The notes: generated by a model from the letters alone, not told the origin. A stretch of 64,000 nucleotides of DNA from Russula earlei (GCA_025769875.1 JAGFNK010000198.1:24405-88404); one strand, 5' to 3'. Positions 47,234-59,348 are shown, counted from the stretch's first letter. Program-made: numbers and translations.

Positions 47234-50226
47234 CTAGGGAAAACAGTTGTAATGGGCATCTAATTGAGTGAGGTCCAGTTCTTCTTGAGTCTGGAATGAT
47301 GGTACAGTACTATTGTAAGGTGTAGTGCTGTAAGCAAAAACCATGTGGTGTGTTAGTGAGGACAGTTGTGCAAACAGTTGTGCTGTGTTTGAGGGTCCTA
47401 CTGATGACTCAGAGGCCAGGGACAATGAGGAAGGATACTGAATACTACTACATTGTCTGCCATAGAGTCCCATAAACCATTGGTTGATTTCCAACTCTGG
47501 ATGTGCAGCAAGGTGCTCTTTTATTTGTGTGGTGAGCTCAGATGTGGTGCCCTCCATCAAGAGCTTGAGTGCACCTGCAATGATCATGAGGTCTTCCTTG
47601 CGCTTGTATGATGAAAGAGAGTTGTTGAAAACCTTTGAGACAGTACCTTCACTAATTCATATTGCATGGGCAGAATCTTCAGCAGCCTTCTCAGTGCGCT
47701 TTTGTATTTCTTGTCTCTCCTGGGTAATTCGGTTTCATTTTTCTGCTTCCTTCAGCTCAGGATGCATCACAAACCAGGCCTTGATCATTGTTGAAGCTTG
47801 TGTTTTTGTTTTTTTGCTGATTTTAAAGCTTCACACAAATTGTTGGCCCCTCACTGGGTGATCATGCAGTGTGCATTTGCCACACTCAGTTGCAATGCTT
47901 GCATGATTACTGTTTGTGTGAGGACCAAAACTTGTTGATGAAGTATCGTATTTTCACAATCAGCTCTCGATGGCTCCACTTTTGATATTGGAGCAGAGAG
48001 ACAACTTGGTCATCAGAAATGACCTCCTCTGTGGTCTGTGCCAAAGACCATTGTGTGATTATTGAGTTGCACACACACAAGTGTGGGTCAGTGGTTGAGG
48101 ATTCATGAGTGCTAGTCATGTCCCCAGCACCTTCCTCCAAGTCCAAGGCACTGTCATCACTGTCACTAGTGTCAGAACTGAGGTCTGAGCTGATTTCTGG
48201 AGGCAATGTCAGAACCTCTATTGGGTATGAAGACAGGAAGCATGACAAAGATGACAACACCATGCTAGGCACAAAGTCCTCCTCCATGAAGACCAATGGA
48301 TTGAGGGGCCAGATTCCAGACTTGCAGAATGCATTCTGAATGAGGTCTGGGGTGATAACTTTCCAAATCTCCATGTATTCATAGATAACATTATAACATG
48401 TGATCTTGATGCCTTCAGCAAGGTGGCAGTCACAATGTGATGACCATGCACATTGGACTGGTGCAAAAGCCAACACATCAAGTGGCTGAAGCTTGTGTGT
48501 TGTCTTCAAAGGGAAGCAGAACAGGATAACATTATTGTTATATGCAAGTTGCTGCATGGCCCAGGTCTCATGTGAGCTGTGCCCATCAAGGGTCAGTACA
48601 ATTGGCTTGTTGTTAATGCAATGTGTAGTAGCAAATGGAATGAATACAGAAAGGAACCATCACTCACATATTTTGTGATCTGTCCACCCAGAAGGGGACA
48701 TTGCAATGCTGCAAAGACAAATATATCAATTCCTGCTGCCATACTGCTGGATCAAATCTCACCTTCCAACACCTTCCAAATCCTGGCAGTCAGGCAGTGG
48801 GCCATCTGAGAGAACAAAGCCCAATGGCATAATAGATCCCCCTGCTTAAATGCACTCAATGATGGAGACGAGCTCCACGCAGTTGCTCTTGATATGGTAT
48901 CGCTGTTTCTGCTCTTTCATGAATAAGAACTTCCTTCCATTGTTCTTACAGCCACCTCCCATCTGGATTCCCTTCTCATCCATATTCCACTGATGTTCTG
49001 GTGGTATCCCATCATAACTATCCACCAATTCCTGTTGTTTTGCAAAGTAGTCATGGACTACTGCCTTATTGAAATTTTGTGTGCACTTTGGATCCAATGC
49101 TCTTGCTTTTGAGAAAGTCAGACTGGAGTTGCATTTGATGAACTGATAGTGCCAGTTTATTCCAGGGTACTGGCCAGAGATGTCCAGAGCATGAGCGTGC
49201 AGTGCCTTTTGATCCAGAGGCATTGCCTTTGCAGACAATTGGTCACACCAATCTAACAATGCCTTTTCCTGGGCTGTCTTGAGAAGCTGGCCATCCTGGT
49301 GGGCTTCCTGACATGACCTATGTCTCCCAGAAGCTCTGTTACACCATTTTCCTTTTACGTTTACCTCTTACCTTTTGCTATGGACTGCCTGCTTTCGTAC
49401 ATCCCTTTACTTACTGGTCTTGTGATCTCCTACGTCTTGTGATTCCTTCTGTGTTATCATGTGATCCATACACGTCCAGGTAACACTGGATTGCTGTTAC
49501 TTTCCCTTTGTTTGGTTCTCTTTCCATTTATATTCACTTCTTAGTTTTGACTGTGCAATGCTGCGCACCTACTGTGCAGCACAGTTACTTGGTTCTGACT
49601 CATTCGTGGCCTCATTCCTATGACTCCTACTTATTATGACTCCTACTATATTAGTAGCACAGTCAAAGCACAGCTATTGCTGCGCTTCTCCTGTATACAG
49701 TATAAGCTCAGTACTTTGTGACCAAAGCCCTAAGCTGGGTCTCTTGTAGAATCCAACCTACTCTTGTCCAACATATTCTCCTGCAACCCACTTCACTCTC
49801 ACAAACTTAAACCACAACCACCTCTCCATTTCATCAACTCCCAACACACCATCCACCATCTACTTGTCACCTTTCCCTTCCTTCCCTAAGAGTCTCTCTT
49901 CACTCCCCTGAGAAGAGCTCTCCTCCTTTAAGACCTACCTTCCTCTACTCTCTCTGCATTGTTCAAGGTCCCCAACAGACTTGAACGCATATAGCTAGTG
50001 GAACCAGCCCTAGTCTATCCCATTATAAACTTACCCTAGCTTCTCAACGGACCGAGTTGTACTAGGAAGGGTCTATTGGCCATAACCTGTTTAGCATAAA
50101 ACACTTCAACCGCTGCAGGGATCCTTACTCATTATACACAGGAACCAGCCCATTTCTTGAACACCTCTCTATCATCGACTTGTTTTCTGCTTGTGAACTG
50201 ACACGGCTAGTTACCATGACAAGCTC
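47234..50226 (-). pseudogene. Pogo-2 transposase, interrupted by a solo LTR
   Basis: The N-terminal part is right of 50226, followed across the LTR by RASGRHRSCQEAHQDGQLL and KALLDWCDQL (49330-49230). The catalytic blocks are NMDEKGIQMGGG (about 48985-48950), TLDGHSSHETW (about 48600-48565) and KLQPLDVLAF (about 48495-48465). Then LIQNAFCKSGIWPLNP (about 48340), an acidic Ser-rich stretch, and the C-terminal block 47587-47234 (AGALKLLMEGTTSELT). Frames are broken near 48840, 48560, 47900 and 47590. The layout equals Pogo-1. Confidence 0.8.
49337..50221 (+). repeat. Solo LTR, family U, in the Pogo-2 transposase
   Basis: 885 bp, TGTTACACCATTTTCC...TTACCATGACA, duplication AGCTC at 49332-49336 and 50222-50226. 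No other copy is in this window. Orientation is by TATA-like sequence only (about 49697) and is uncertain. Confidence 0.85.
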
Positions 50227-50734
50227 TGTCTCATAGCATCTGGCAGGAAACCTTGGAAATTATTGGATAAGGACTTCACTATGTACAGAATGCAGCACTC
50301 ACATCATGGGCCAGTGCTGCATGAGCAAAAGATCAATGTATACCATTGTTGTAGTCACTCAAAGCAGCCTGTAGCCACTGCTCATATGTGTGGTCTTGTG
50401 CTGGCCGACTGGACCATCTATAACGTGGCATTAAGGGGATAGAACAGCAGTGACCCAGACCCCTCAGAGTTGGCATTCAGTGATCACCCAGTTGGAATCA
50501 AACTCCACACTCCACCATAACAGAAGGCGTGATGCAGGTGTGACCCCCAGCCAAAATAACTACAAGTTTTAAATGTAGTTGTTCAAGCAGTTATAGGGGA
50601 AAATGAAATCAGCAAGATGGTAGTGAATCAGCAAGTTCCTCATAGGTGATAGTATTCTCACACTCAACACATGCATAAGATTTGTAAGAATTCCTTTTAT
50701 GGAAATGTGAGTTTGGGGGGAGAGGAAGGACAGT

Positions 50735-51123
50735 TTATGAGTCCCATTCTTTCCCTGTCACGTGATCCGTGTGGTGTACCGTCAGCACCAGCTCCTCTTC
50801 TTTCGTCGTACCCAAGTTTGGTTTGAAGTTCTTATACTTATGCTCAGGAGGACGTTCTCCCGTCCGCTCACTCGGCTGCGCCCCGTTTCTCTTTGGCGCC
50901 CCGCTTTTCTTTAGCTCACCCAGCCCCAGGTCGGGAGCATAATCAGATTTTACAAGGGTTTTCATCCTATCCCTCATCTTCTTCCCACGTCTGCAAGGTA
51001 AACTCAATTTTGAGGATTCGACGAAACTTGAAAAACATACTGAACAATGCTTGATGGGAGCGCGAACGACGGAGCGATGCCAACGGCGAAGCAGAAAAGG
51101 GCAACGATGGGCAACGGACGCAT
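50735..51123 (-). CDS. Small secreted-protein gene, copy B (112 aa, two exons)
   Basis: Exon 1 is 51123-51041: MRPLPIVALFCFAVG..., PSFA-LPSSIV, a canonical n-, h-, c-region signal peptide with predicted cleavage after PSFA. The intron is 51040-50991 (50 nt, GTATGT...TTGCAG, phase 2). Exon 2 is 50990-50735 (RGKKMRDRMKTLVKSDY, LKKSGAPKRNGAQPSE, ... TGKEWDS, TAA). Total 339 nt including stop, in frame. An in-frame TGA just upstream fixes the start at this Met. TATAAG box 51266-51271. The mature part is basic, Cys-free, and has no recognised domain. A spurious single-exon reading on the same strand exists but lacks the signal peptide. Confidence 0.6.
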
Positions 51124-51940
51124 CTGGTGCGTGGGATCGTCGATTCAAAGATATGAAAAAGTCTGCAAGGGTGTGAAAATGCCGGTAACCAGTACCAAGC
51201 CGCGTAGAACGAATGGGGAGCACAGCTCTCGGGTGTGAGGGTCAAACCCGCCTCCTTTGTCCGTTCTTATACCCCTTGACCCTCGGGATACCATCAATCA
51301 TTTAGGCATTCAAGCGTTAAGAGTCCCGAGCGCCTCAACACTCCCGCACTGCCGGTGCCAGTGCTCCCACCTCATCAGATGTTAGCAAGTACTCAATCCA
51401 CAAACCTTTGCAAGTCCGACTGGGCAATGCGTGCGTTCTTCCCAGTGAATACGGAGTCGCGTTGGTCCCGCCTTTGGGCCCTCATTTCCTCAATAGTGGA
51501 TCCACATCCGCTGGGAGGTGGGGCAAACCTGTTCTCGTTAACATGAAAAAGCAAACCTGCTAACGCCGTATTTTTGCCATCACTCGTCATCATTATGGTC
51601 ATGATGTGCCCTCAGGGCCAATCACCTAGTGGCCAGTCTGTAGCCACAAGTGAGCCGTGACAGCAACACCACCGAGTTGCCCATTGGGCAGTTCTGCGGG
51701 GCTGTGGCACTCGATCGACCGCACAAACACCGCAGTGATGGCTACACACAGAATGAAGCGGCCTCGTTCTAGATGACGTGGGTAGCGGTATGAATGCGGG
51801 GGACATAAACACACAAAAATGAGGGCCTAGAGCTGCGTGTGTGTGCTCTTGGGGTTGCTGCGCCGGCTGATTCCTTGCTGGCCGGACGAGGGGCACGAGT
51901 CTACACACATGTTTGTGGAATTGGCAAGGACTTGGACATG
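51124..51940 (-). repeat. Upstream unit of small-gene copy B
   Basis: Matches 33411-34256 almost throughout. It includes the TATA box and the conserved short frame NENRFAPPPSGCGS..EEMRA (51530-51395), which here continues openly to LQRFVD and stop. Confidence 0.65.
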
Positions 51941-54580
51941 CCTGGCCAGCCAGTTGGTTCACTTCAGCCTATAGACTAGTGACTCGACGACATTGTTGAA
52001 CAGCTCGTTCTATTCCGTGCCTCAACCGCCGCGCTCAAAGGGCAGACAGAGCACACTTTGGAGAATCAATATGTATACAACCTCTCTATCGGAAATAACA
52101 ATGACTGTCCCCGTTGATGTTGAAACTCTTGTGGTCTTGGTCCGAAGAAGGGAGAAGGGGGGGAGGGGAAGCGAAGTGCACAAAGGCAGGCGCAGTACGG
52201 CCGGTGACGAGAGGACACGCGGAAAGGCCAGCAGATGGGGCGGCGGCGGCACGTACAAGACGGACGGACAAGGGCGGATGCGAGGAATCAAGCAATGTAG
52301 GCGCAGAACTGCCTAAGGGAGGGCGAGACGGTGCAAAGGAGTGGGGGAGTCGAACGGCGACAAGAAGGAGAGGAGACGGAAATTTTGGTCGGGAGGAAGA
52401 CTTTGTGCAGAGAGCGGGGGAAGCGCGGCGGCATGCAGGGAATTGGAGCGAGAGACTGGAGTTTAGATCGCGAGGTGCAAGCTGCTCACGGTCAGGAGCC
52501 AAGTTTACACAGCTGGCAGCACCTCCGGTTCATAGCGAGAGGGGGGCATCAGGGCAAAGTCGAAGGACGCGCTATAACGACGATAGGGGAAGGGAAGACG
52601 ATGGGGCAGGTATTGAGGCTAAAGTTAAGGACGGCTACGTACTAGGGGCTGCTCTACGATGAGGTTCGAGCGCGGGGATAAAGGAATGATGTGGTAGCGG
52701 AGGCGGTGAGGCGGGCACCTTGAAGGTGCGATTGTGCACGTCGGGGCGTTTGTGTCAGCGAACTGGGCGATGACGGGGTAAGCTGTCGAGGGGAAGGGGA
52801 AGGAAAAGAAAATGGCTTGTCCGAGAGTCCTTCGACGCGTGGCTGCTGCGCGCTTCAACTCGGGCGTTTGTCCCCCAGTTACCTTGCACGCCTTCTAATA
52901 TACACGCAAACAGCGACTCGGCAGCTTGACAAGTCAGAGCGAGTGGTTGTTTCTTCTCGAGGCTACGTGAGTCACCGCAAGACGAGATGAGGACGCCAAA
53001 ATCACAGCAACGAACAGGCTCATGGTGGCCGCCCAGTACTGGTGGCACTCAAACGCTCTCCCTGGCCCGAGACGGGGGGTCAACGATCAGCACACGTATG
53101 TATCGGTGTCGTGCACATCGAGGCTTGTACAGTTTCCGATCCAATCCAATCCACTGTCTCCTCACATTTCAGTTTCAACCTTTTGCTCCCACTTCACACG
53201 CCCTAGGCCCCGACGTGTTGCCGACGCCGGCGTCTGCGCTTTCTCATGGCGTGACTCGACGACTTTTCATTTTCGAATCACATCCGAGGGCCTTCGATCA
53301 TATCGACCATCCTTGCTTCCTCCTTTTTTTTTTTTTTTGCCTTCTTCTGCCTCGCCCGTCGTCTGCGCCTAGGTGCTCCACCTCGGCATCCTTCTGTCGC
53401 ACCCCCCTTGAAAACGGACTCTGCCTTTGCTTTGCACAGATCGGAGCGGGACGATGGACCTCCCTCGACGCTCTCCTCAAACCCCGATCGTCTCTCGAGC
53501 GCAGGCTGTCTCAAACAGGTTGCCCGTCTGTTGACGGGTGCGGCGGTGGCCGCGATCGTCGGTGGTCTGGGCGCTGCGGAATACTTCCGATTTCTCCACT
53601 CCCTCCCTCCATCACGAGCCGCCCAAACAGGACGGGATTGAGAACGGGACATGGTGTGCGCCTTCTTCTCGCGTCGTATACGGTGACCGATGTGTGTTCA
53701 CTCCCCCCCCCCCCCCCCCCGTCCGAGTCCTTCCTCTCCGGTCCAACAAATGCGTTCGGATAAGTCGCTCTCACGACGCGTCTCGAGGATCGATTATTTT
53801 GGATTGATGGCCGCATGGAGTATATATTTTTTTGGTTGATGTGTCGTTCGGAGGGCGTCCGATGACTTGCTTCGCGTATTTGTTCGAATGACTGCCAGGA
53901 TTACGATGTGGGATGCGCTCCCCTCGGGGACAGGATAACTGGATGCATTTCTCGTGACATACACCATTAACTTCTGTAGTCAACCCCCATGCATCTGACA
54001 GTCTGCCATTCTTGTACTTCTGTCCGGACCATAGGCTATGCACATGTTTGACCCTTGGGTCTGGTCCATTCAATCCGTGAAAGTGTCCAGATAGACCCAT
54101 GGTCCTCCAGAGTTATGGCAGGATGGATGAAAGCAAAGTTGTCGTCCCATGCGGCCACATGATACGGCCACTACGTGAAACATGTGCTTGAGGGGGATGA
54201 ACCACCTCACCAGCTCGGCGCACCCCGTGACGGTGTTAGATGCAAATGGCTGGCAAAATGAAGCGGTGTGGTCTATACATGACCCAAGCAGCGGCAATAC
54301 TGGAACGGAGCAATCCCAATCAGCTTATGCGCAGGGACACTCGATACTCACTAAAGATCGCATGCGATAATATGCGGAAAATCGTGTCATAAAAACCATA
54401 ACGATGATGAGTGGTGGTGATGTATTCTACGATACGAATACGTAACTAAGCATGCATGTAAATTACTTTATAAGGTGCTGGAGGATCAGCATGGGAGGGA
54501 GAGGAAGGTGTGGACGAGTAGCTGGGAGATATTTCCCAACGATCGAGGTGTCGCGAATGTCAGCAGTCTAACGCATGGAG
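51941..54580. other. GC-rich intergenic region before hsp60, no firm gene
   Basis: Frames on both strands at 52086-52858 are composition-driven. At 53454-53641 a frame with a hydrophobic stretch (LLTGAAVAAIVGGLGAAEYF) could be an exon but no partner was found. On the minus strand 54297-53771 two abutting frames look protein-like (GCAELVRWFIPLKHMFHVV; GPDPRVKHVHSLWSGQKYK) with a frame change at about 54080, perhaps a decayed host gene. A run of 18 C lies at 53703-53720. Confidence 0.35.
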
Positions 54581-54625
54581 CAGAGACAATGCGTAACATC
54601 GCAACGAATTAGTCCGGCAACACAT

Positions 54626-56608
54626 TTAGAAGCCACCCATACCACCCATACCACCCATACCAGGACCGCCCGCAGGTTTTTCCTCCTCGCCATCGACGAT
54701 GCTCGCCTCGCTTGTTGTGAGCAAGCTCGCAACACCCGCCGCGTCTACAAGCGCAGTCCGGACGACCTTGAGTGGATCGACGATACCTGCCTTTATCATG
54801 TCGACGTATTCACCCTTGCTCGCGTCGTAGCCCCACGCAAACTTCTCTGGCGTGCCATATTGCGAAGAAAGCGTCCCAACGATCACACTCGATTCTTCGC
54901 CGGCATTGTCGAGGATTGTGCGAGTAGGACGGGTCAGAGCACGACGGATGATAGACACGCCAAGGTCCTGGTCAAAGTTGGCCGTCTGGATCGGTTTCGC
55001 ATCTGGGTTCGGTGTGCTTGAAGCCGAAGACGTATTAACCGCGCCAGGTGCGGAAGAGACGAGAGCAAGTGAAGCCTTGAGCAGTGCAACGCCGCCTCCG
55101 GGAAGTATGCCTTCCTCAACAGCGGCACGCGTTGCATTAAGAGCATCATCGTAGCGGTCCTTCTTCTCACCAACCTCCACCTCGGAAGAACCGCCAACCT
55201 TGATGACGGCAACACCACCAGACAGCTTCGCAAGACGTTCCTGCAATTTAGTGCGATCGTAGTCGCTAGTCGTGGGGTCGGCAACAAGCGAACGGATCTG
55301 CTCGCACCGCGACTGAATTGCATCTTTTGAACCCTCGCCATTAAGGATGATGGTATCCTCTTTGGTGATGGTCACAGAGCCCGTAGATCCAAGAAGGTCT
55401 ACCGTAGCCCGCTCAAGTTTGATATCGAGCTCGTCAGTGAAGACGGTTCCACCAGTCAAAATAGCAAGGTCACCGAGGATGCTCTTGCGATTGTCACCAA
55501 AGCCAGGCGCCTTTACAGCAGCCACCTGAAGCTGACCACGAAGCTTGTTAAGGATGCAAGCAGCAAGGGCCTCGCCATCCACATCCTCCGCAATGATGAG
55601 TAGAGGCCGACGAGCCTGGGCGGCAGCTTCAAGGGACGGAAGGATGTCTTGGAGGAGGGAAATCTTCTTCTCTGACAGAAGGATATAGGGTTTCTCAAAC
55701 TCGACCTTTTGCGCCTTGACGTCGGTAATAAAGTAGGGAGAAATGAAACCACGATCGAAGCGCATGCCCTCAGTGATTTCAATCTCGTCTTCAATGGTGC
55801 GTCCCTCCTTCACTGTGATGACGCCTTCCTTGCCCACCTTTTCCATGGCCTGGGCAATGAGGTTGCCGATGTGGGTGTCGCCATTGGCAGAAATTGTTGC
55901 AACCTGTGCGATCTCGGCGGTGGTGGTGATTGTTTTTGTGTTTTTGGAAAGGAACTCGACGACGCGCTCCACAGCAGCCTGAGACCCACGGCGAAGGTCC
56001 ATGGGGTTGCAGCCTGCAGCAACGTTCTTGACACCCTCAGCGTATATAGCGTGTGCAAGAACTGTCGCCGTTGTGGTACCATCACCGGCAATCTCGTTCG
56101 TTTTTTGTGCGACGTCCTGAACCAATCTGAAGAACAGGGCAAAAAGTCTAATTGAGACATATATTCATGCATTGCGACATTTCAATCTACGTACCGCGCT
56201 CCAAGATTCTCAAACTTGTCCTTCAACGTGATGGCCTTGGCGACTGTGACACCATCTGAAGAACCAAGAATGAGAAAAAATGAGCGGATGCTTCTCGAGA
56301 GAATGGCTTACCCTTGGTGATTTTGGGTCCACCGAACGACTGCTCGATGATAACATTCCGACCTACACACGCGGACACGTCAGCAAAAACGTAAGAGTGG
56401 GAACACGAAAGGGAGGCAACAACGAACCTTTCGGCCCAAGCGTAACACTGACAGCGTTTGCAAGTACGTCGACGCCTTTGAGGATGCTCGCGCGGCCCTC
56501 GTTGGAAAACTTGATTTCTTTATGGGCGCCGCGGGCGAGAACGGCGCGAGTGGCCTTGGCTGAGGCGCGACGGAGAGCGCGGGAAGAAGTGGAGGAGACG
56601 TGGTGCAT
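54626..56608 (-). CDS. hsp60: Mitochondrial chaperonin Hsp60 (GroEL family), four exons
   Basis: Folds imported proteins in the mitochondrial matrix as an ATP-driven ring with Hsp10. Exons 56608-56428, 56362-56312, 56255-56195 and 56126-54626 (1794 nt, 597 aa) are joined by introns of 65, 56 and 68 nt with GT...AG ends. The N-terminus is an Arg/Ser/Ala-rich targeting sequence ([18 protein letters not shown]). Then [28 protein letters not shown], the ATP motif [11 protein letters not shown] and the cpn60 signature [16 protein letters not shown] follow. The tail is GGM-rich ([13 protein letters not shown]), as usual for this family. It looks intact and CpG-rich, unlike the neighbouring repeats. 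A TATA-like atatatag lies about 150 bp upstream. No clear heat-shock element was read. Confidence 0.96.
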
Positions 56609-56935
56609 GGTGTAGGAATGTGGGGAAACAGAGGAGAGAAGGGGAGTGGAAGGGGAGTGGCAAGGGAAGGGTTGAGAAAGAAAATGAAGCAAGGGAAGGA
56701 CGCGGGCTTTGCTTTTGTTTGGCATTTATTTGGCTCATGCTTACGCAGATACAAGCCATATATAGTTGGCCTTAGTAAATGAAGACAGGAGATTCGACTT
56801 GGCCTCTCCAAGCGTAACCTATATACCTAGCCAGAACAGTAGGACAACGAGAGAGCGAACTTGGGGAAGCAACGAGAAAGAGACGAGACAGTTCGACGCG
56901 TGAGAGGAAAAGACAAGTGGCTACTACGCGAAAAA

Positions 56936-57363
56936 TTAAATTATCATGCGGCCTTTCCCTTTCTTGTCGACGGGGACGGGGGTACCCGAAGGTTGAGGAC
57001 CAGGCTTCACTTCTACCTCCCCGTTTCTTATCAGTCTCACTATCTCTCCTGCGCCTTTCACCTTACCATCTTCATCTGTTGGAAGAACAATCTCATCCTT
57101 CCCGAACGTCTCATCCTTTTTCTTCTTCCCGAACTTCAGAAAGTTGTTCTTTTTTTTCGTCCTCCCGAACGTCTCATCCTTTTTCGTATTCCCCAACGTC
57201 TCATCCTTTGCCTTCTTCCCGAACCCACGTCTGCAACGTGATCTTAATTTTGGGGATTCGACAAAACTTGAAAAACATACGGAACAATGTTCGATGGGAA
57301 CGCGAACGACGGAGCTATGCCAACGGCGAAGCAGAAAAGGGCAACGATGGGCAACGGACGCAT
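56936..57363 (-). CDS. Small secreted-protein gene, copy C (125 aa, two exons)
   Basis: Exon 1 is 57363-57281 (same signal peptide, with FPSNIV at the end). The intron is 57280-57231 (50 nt, GTATGT...TTGCAG, phase 2). Exon 2 is 57230-56936: RGFGKKAKDETLG, then imperfect KKDETFG repeats, then DEIVLPTDEDGKVKG and KPGPQPSGTPVPVDKKGKG, stop. Total 378 nt, in frame. The mature part has no similarity to copies A and B apart from being Lys-rich. TATAAG box 57504-57509. It lies 327 bp upstream of the hsp60 ATG, same strand. Function unknown. Confidence 0.6.
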
Positions 57364-57892
57364 CTGGTGCGTGGGATTTGTCGATTCAAAATATGAAAAA
57401 GTCTGCGAGGGTGTGAAAATGCCGGTAACCAGTACCAAGCCGCGTGGAACGAATGGGAGCACAGCTCTTGGGTGTGAGGGTCATACCCGCCTACTTGTCC
57501 GTTCTTATACTCCTTGAACCTCGGCCTCGGGATACCGGCGAGGATTGGAAGCCCCCATCATCAATCATTTAGGCGTGTAAGCGTTAAGAGTCCCGAGCGC
57601 CTCAAAACTCCGCACTGCCGGTGCCAGAGTGCTCCCACCTCATCAGCTGATAGCAAGTACTCAATCGTCGCACAATTTGATCAAAACACCCTCTGCAAGT
57701 CCGACTGGGCAATGCAAGCTTTTTTCCCAGTGAAGACGGAGTCGCGTTGGTCCCGCCTTCGGGCCCTTATTTCCCAGGATCCACATCCGCTAGGAGGCAA
57801 GTCCGACTGGGCAATGGAGTCGCGTTGGTCCCGCCTTCGGGGCCTCATTTCCTCGGATCCACATCCGCTCGGAGGTGGAGCAAACCTGTTAT
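57364..57892 (-). repeat. Upstream unit of small-gene copy C with a partial tandem duplication
   Basis: A shorter version of the unit at 33411 and 51124. A segment starting caagtccgactgggcaatg is present twice, at 57696-57797 and 57798-57881, the second lacking part of the middle. The homology to the other copies stops near 57892, where the TPR/CCCH gene remnant begins. Confidence 0.65.
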
Positions 57893-58953
57893 TGTCTCCT
57901 CAATCTCCGCGTCGAAATCTTCATCAAGGTCGATATTTTGGACAAACCGGCTTCTACCTCTGCCCCTACCGCGACCACCTCGTCGACCACCACGCCGATT
58001 TGCACCCCTGGTCGACCCCATGCTCCTCCTTTCCTGCCTGCCCTCCTCGCAGCTTCAATACCCTCGTAATCCCGGACGCAATCCAAATCGTTCAAAGGCC
58101 CGTCGGCTTCGTCCATCGAAGCTCTGTCACGCCTCTACCAAGGAACACGATCGTTCACGACCCTTGAAAGATGTGGCATTTACACGGAAATTTCACCGGG
58201 ACTCAAAGAGTCAGAAATCTGGCGGAGGGAGATGCATTCATACTCATTTTCCCACCAGCCTCCGACGGCAAGTACTTCTTGTCGTGGGAATATATGCATC
58301 CCAAGTCACCAAATTTGCAGTTGCCGAGTAGGAGGAATACGCAAACATTGCGGCCCCTAGACGATCTAACTCAGTAAATTTGTTACTGGAAGGGGGGCTC
58401 AAGACCCACAATCGATCGCGCACGATCCTATAGTCCGGTGCATGCGAAAGCCTGCATCGAGTACCGCACAGGTAGCCATCGTGATTATAGAACCTGCACG
58501 CGATTCCGTTCACGTCGTGGTTCCAATCACTCGAGTCAGATACCGACTCGAGCTCGAGCTCGGCCTTCGGCTCACTCAGCCGAGGGGTCTCATCATCAAA
58601 GACTGCGACGTCATCCTCATCATTGCGCGCGCGCATAAGGTCGAGCGTCTCGCCAAGCGCGGTTTTTGCCTCTGCCGAGTTGGGTTCCTCTTCAAGACGG
58701 TTCGAAAGTCTGACGTTCGTGTGTACAATACGCGTCGGTCTCGGTGCCACCTTACGACAGGCCGGGTGAGGAGGGTCATATGTAACGACAGCAGCGCGAT
58801 CAAGATCGAGGTTTCCCTTGCGCGCAAGGCCACGACGATAACACGCTTTCGTGAAGCGGGGGTCGAGAACGAGGGCCTCTCCGGCAGAAGCCTCCGCATT
58901 GTCGTACCTTTGAGTAGCATTACGTGTCACTTATCCATTCTTGTATGCAATGA
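57893..58953 (-). pseudogene. TPR, CCCH-finger, RGG-box gene, 5' end removed by a MITE
   Basis: 58930-58760 holds one TPR-like unit (RYDNAEASAGEALVLDPRFTKACYRRGLARKG). About 58480-58430 is a first CCCH-type finger (CRFYNHDGYLCGTRCRLSH, one Cys apparently replaced). About 58345-58290, in another frame, a second finger has good spacing (CVFLLLGNCKFGDLGCIYSH). A possible short intron lies between them. 58010-57893 has an RGG box (RRGGRRGGRGRGRGRSRF). The order TPR, CCCH, RGG points to an RNA-associated protein. The 5' part should lie right of 58953 but the MITE begins there and no continuation was found after 61970. Confidence 0.55.
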
Positions 58954-59348
58954 TACTGTGGGTGATTGGGAACTCACCAATTGAGCACCATCTTGCCAAT
59001 TTCATTTTCCCCTGTATCTGCTTGAACAACTCCATTTAAAACTTTGTATTTATACCATTGAGTGCCATGAATGTCATTCTATCAAAGAACAATGGAGGTT
59101 CATCAAGTTGTTTTCAAGGAATATTTTGGCTGTGGTCACCCCTGCATCATGCCTTCTGTCATAGTGGAGGGTGGAGTTTGATTGTCCAAGAGCATAGACT
59201 TGTAGAAATGATCAACTAGATCTGGTCCATCAGGTGGTCCAGTCAGCCAATAAGACCATACATAGTAGCAATCACTCACTCATCATCACTGGCCTCATCA
59301 GTAGGACCCTCAAATGCAGTGCAACCATTGCACCCACTGCCCTCACAC

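Larger units (their letters stand above)
47081..50652 (-). mobile_element. Pogo-2: second pogo-type transposon
   Basis: Inverted ends CTATCACCTATGGGGAACTT and its partner extend over about 45 bases (to CACTACCATCTTGC), flanked by TA at 47079-47080 and 50653-50654. Without the nested LTR the element is about 2.7 kb. It carries one minus-strand transposase. Its right end also matches the left end of the MITE at 58956, so both belong to one family. Confidence 0.9.

Noticed and set aside
53408..53641. Possible short membrane-protein gene
   Set aside because: One hydrophobic stretch only, several overlapping frames of equal length, no splice partners or homologous copy; kept only as a remark.
54575..55154. 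Plus-strand ORFs opposite hsp60
   Set aside because: Shadows of the highly expressed-type codon use on the hsp60 strand.
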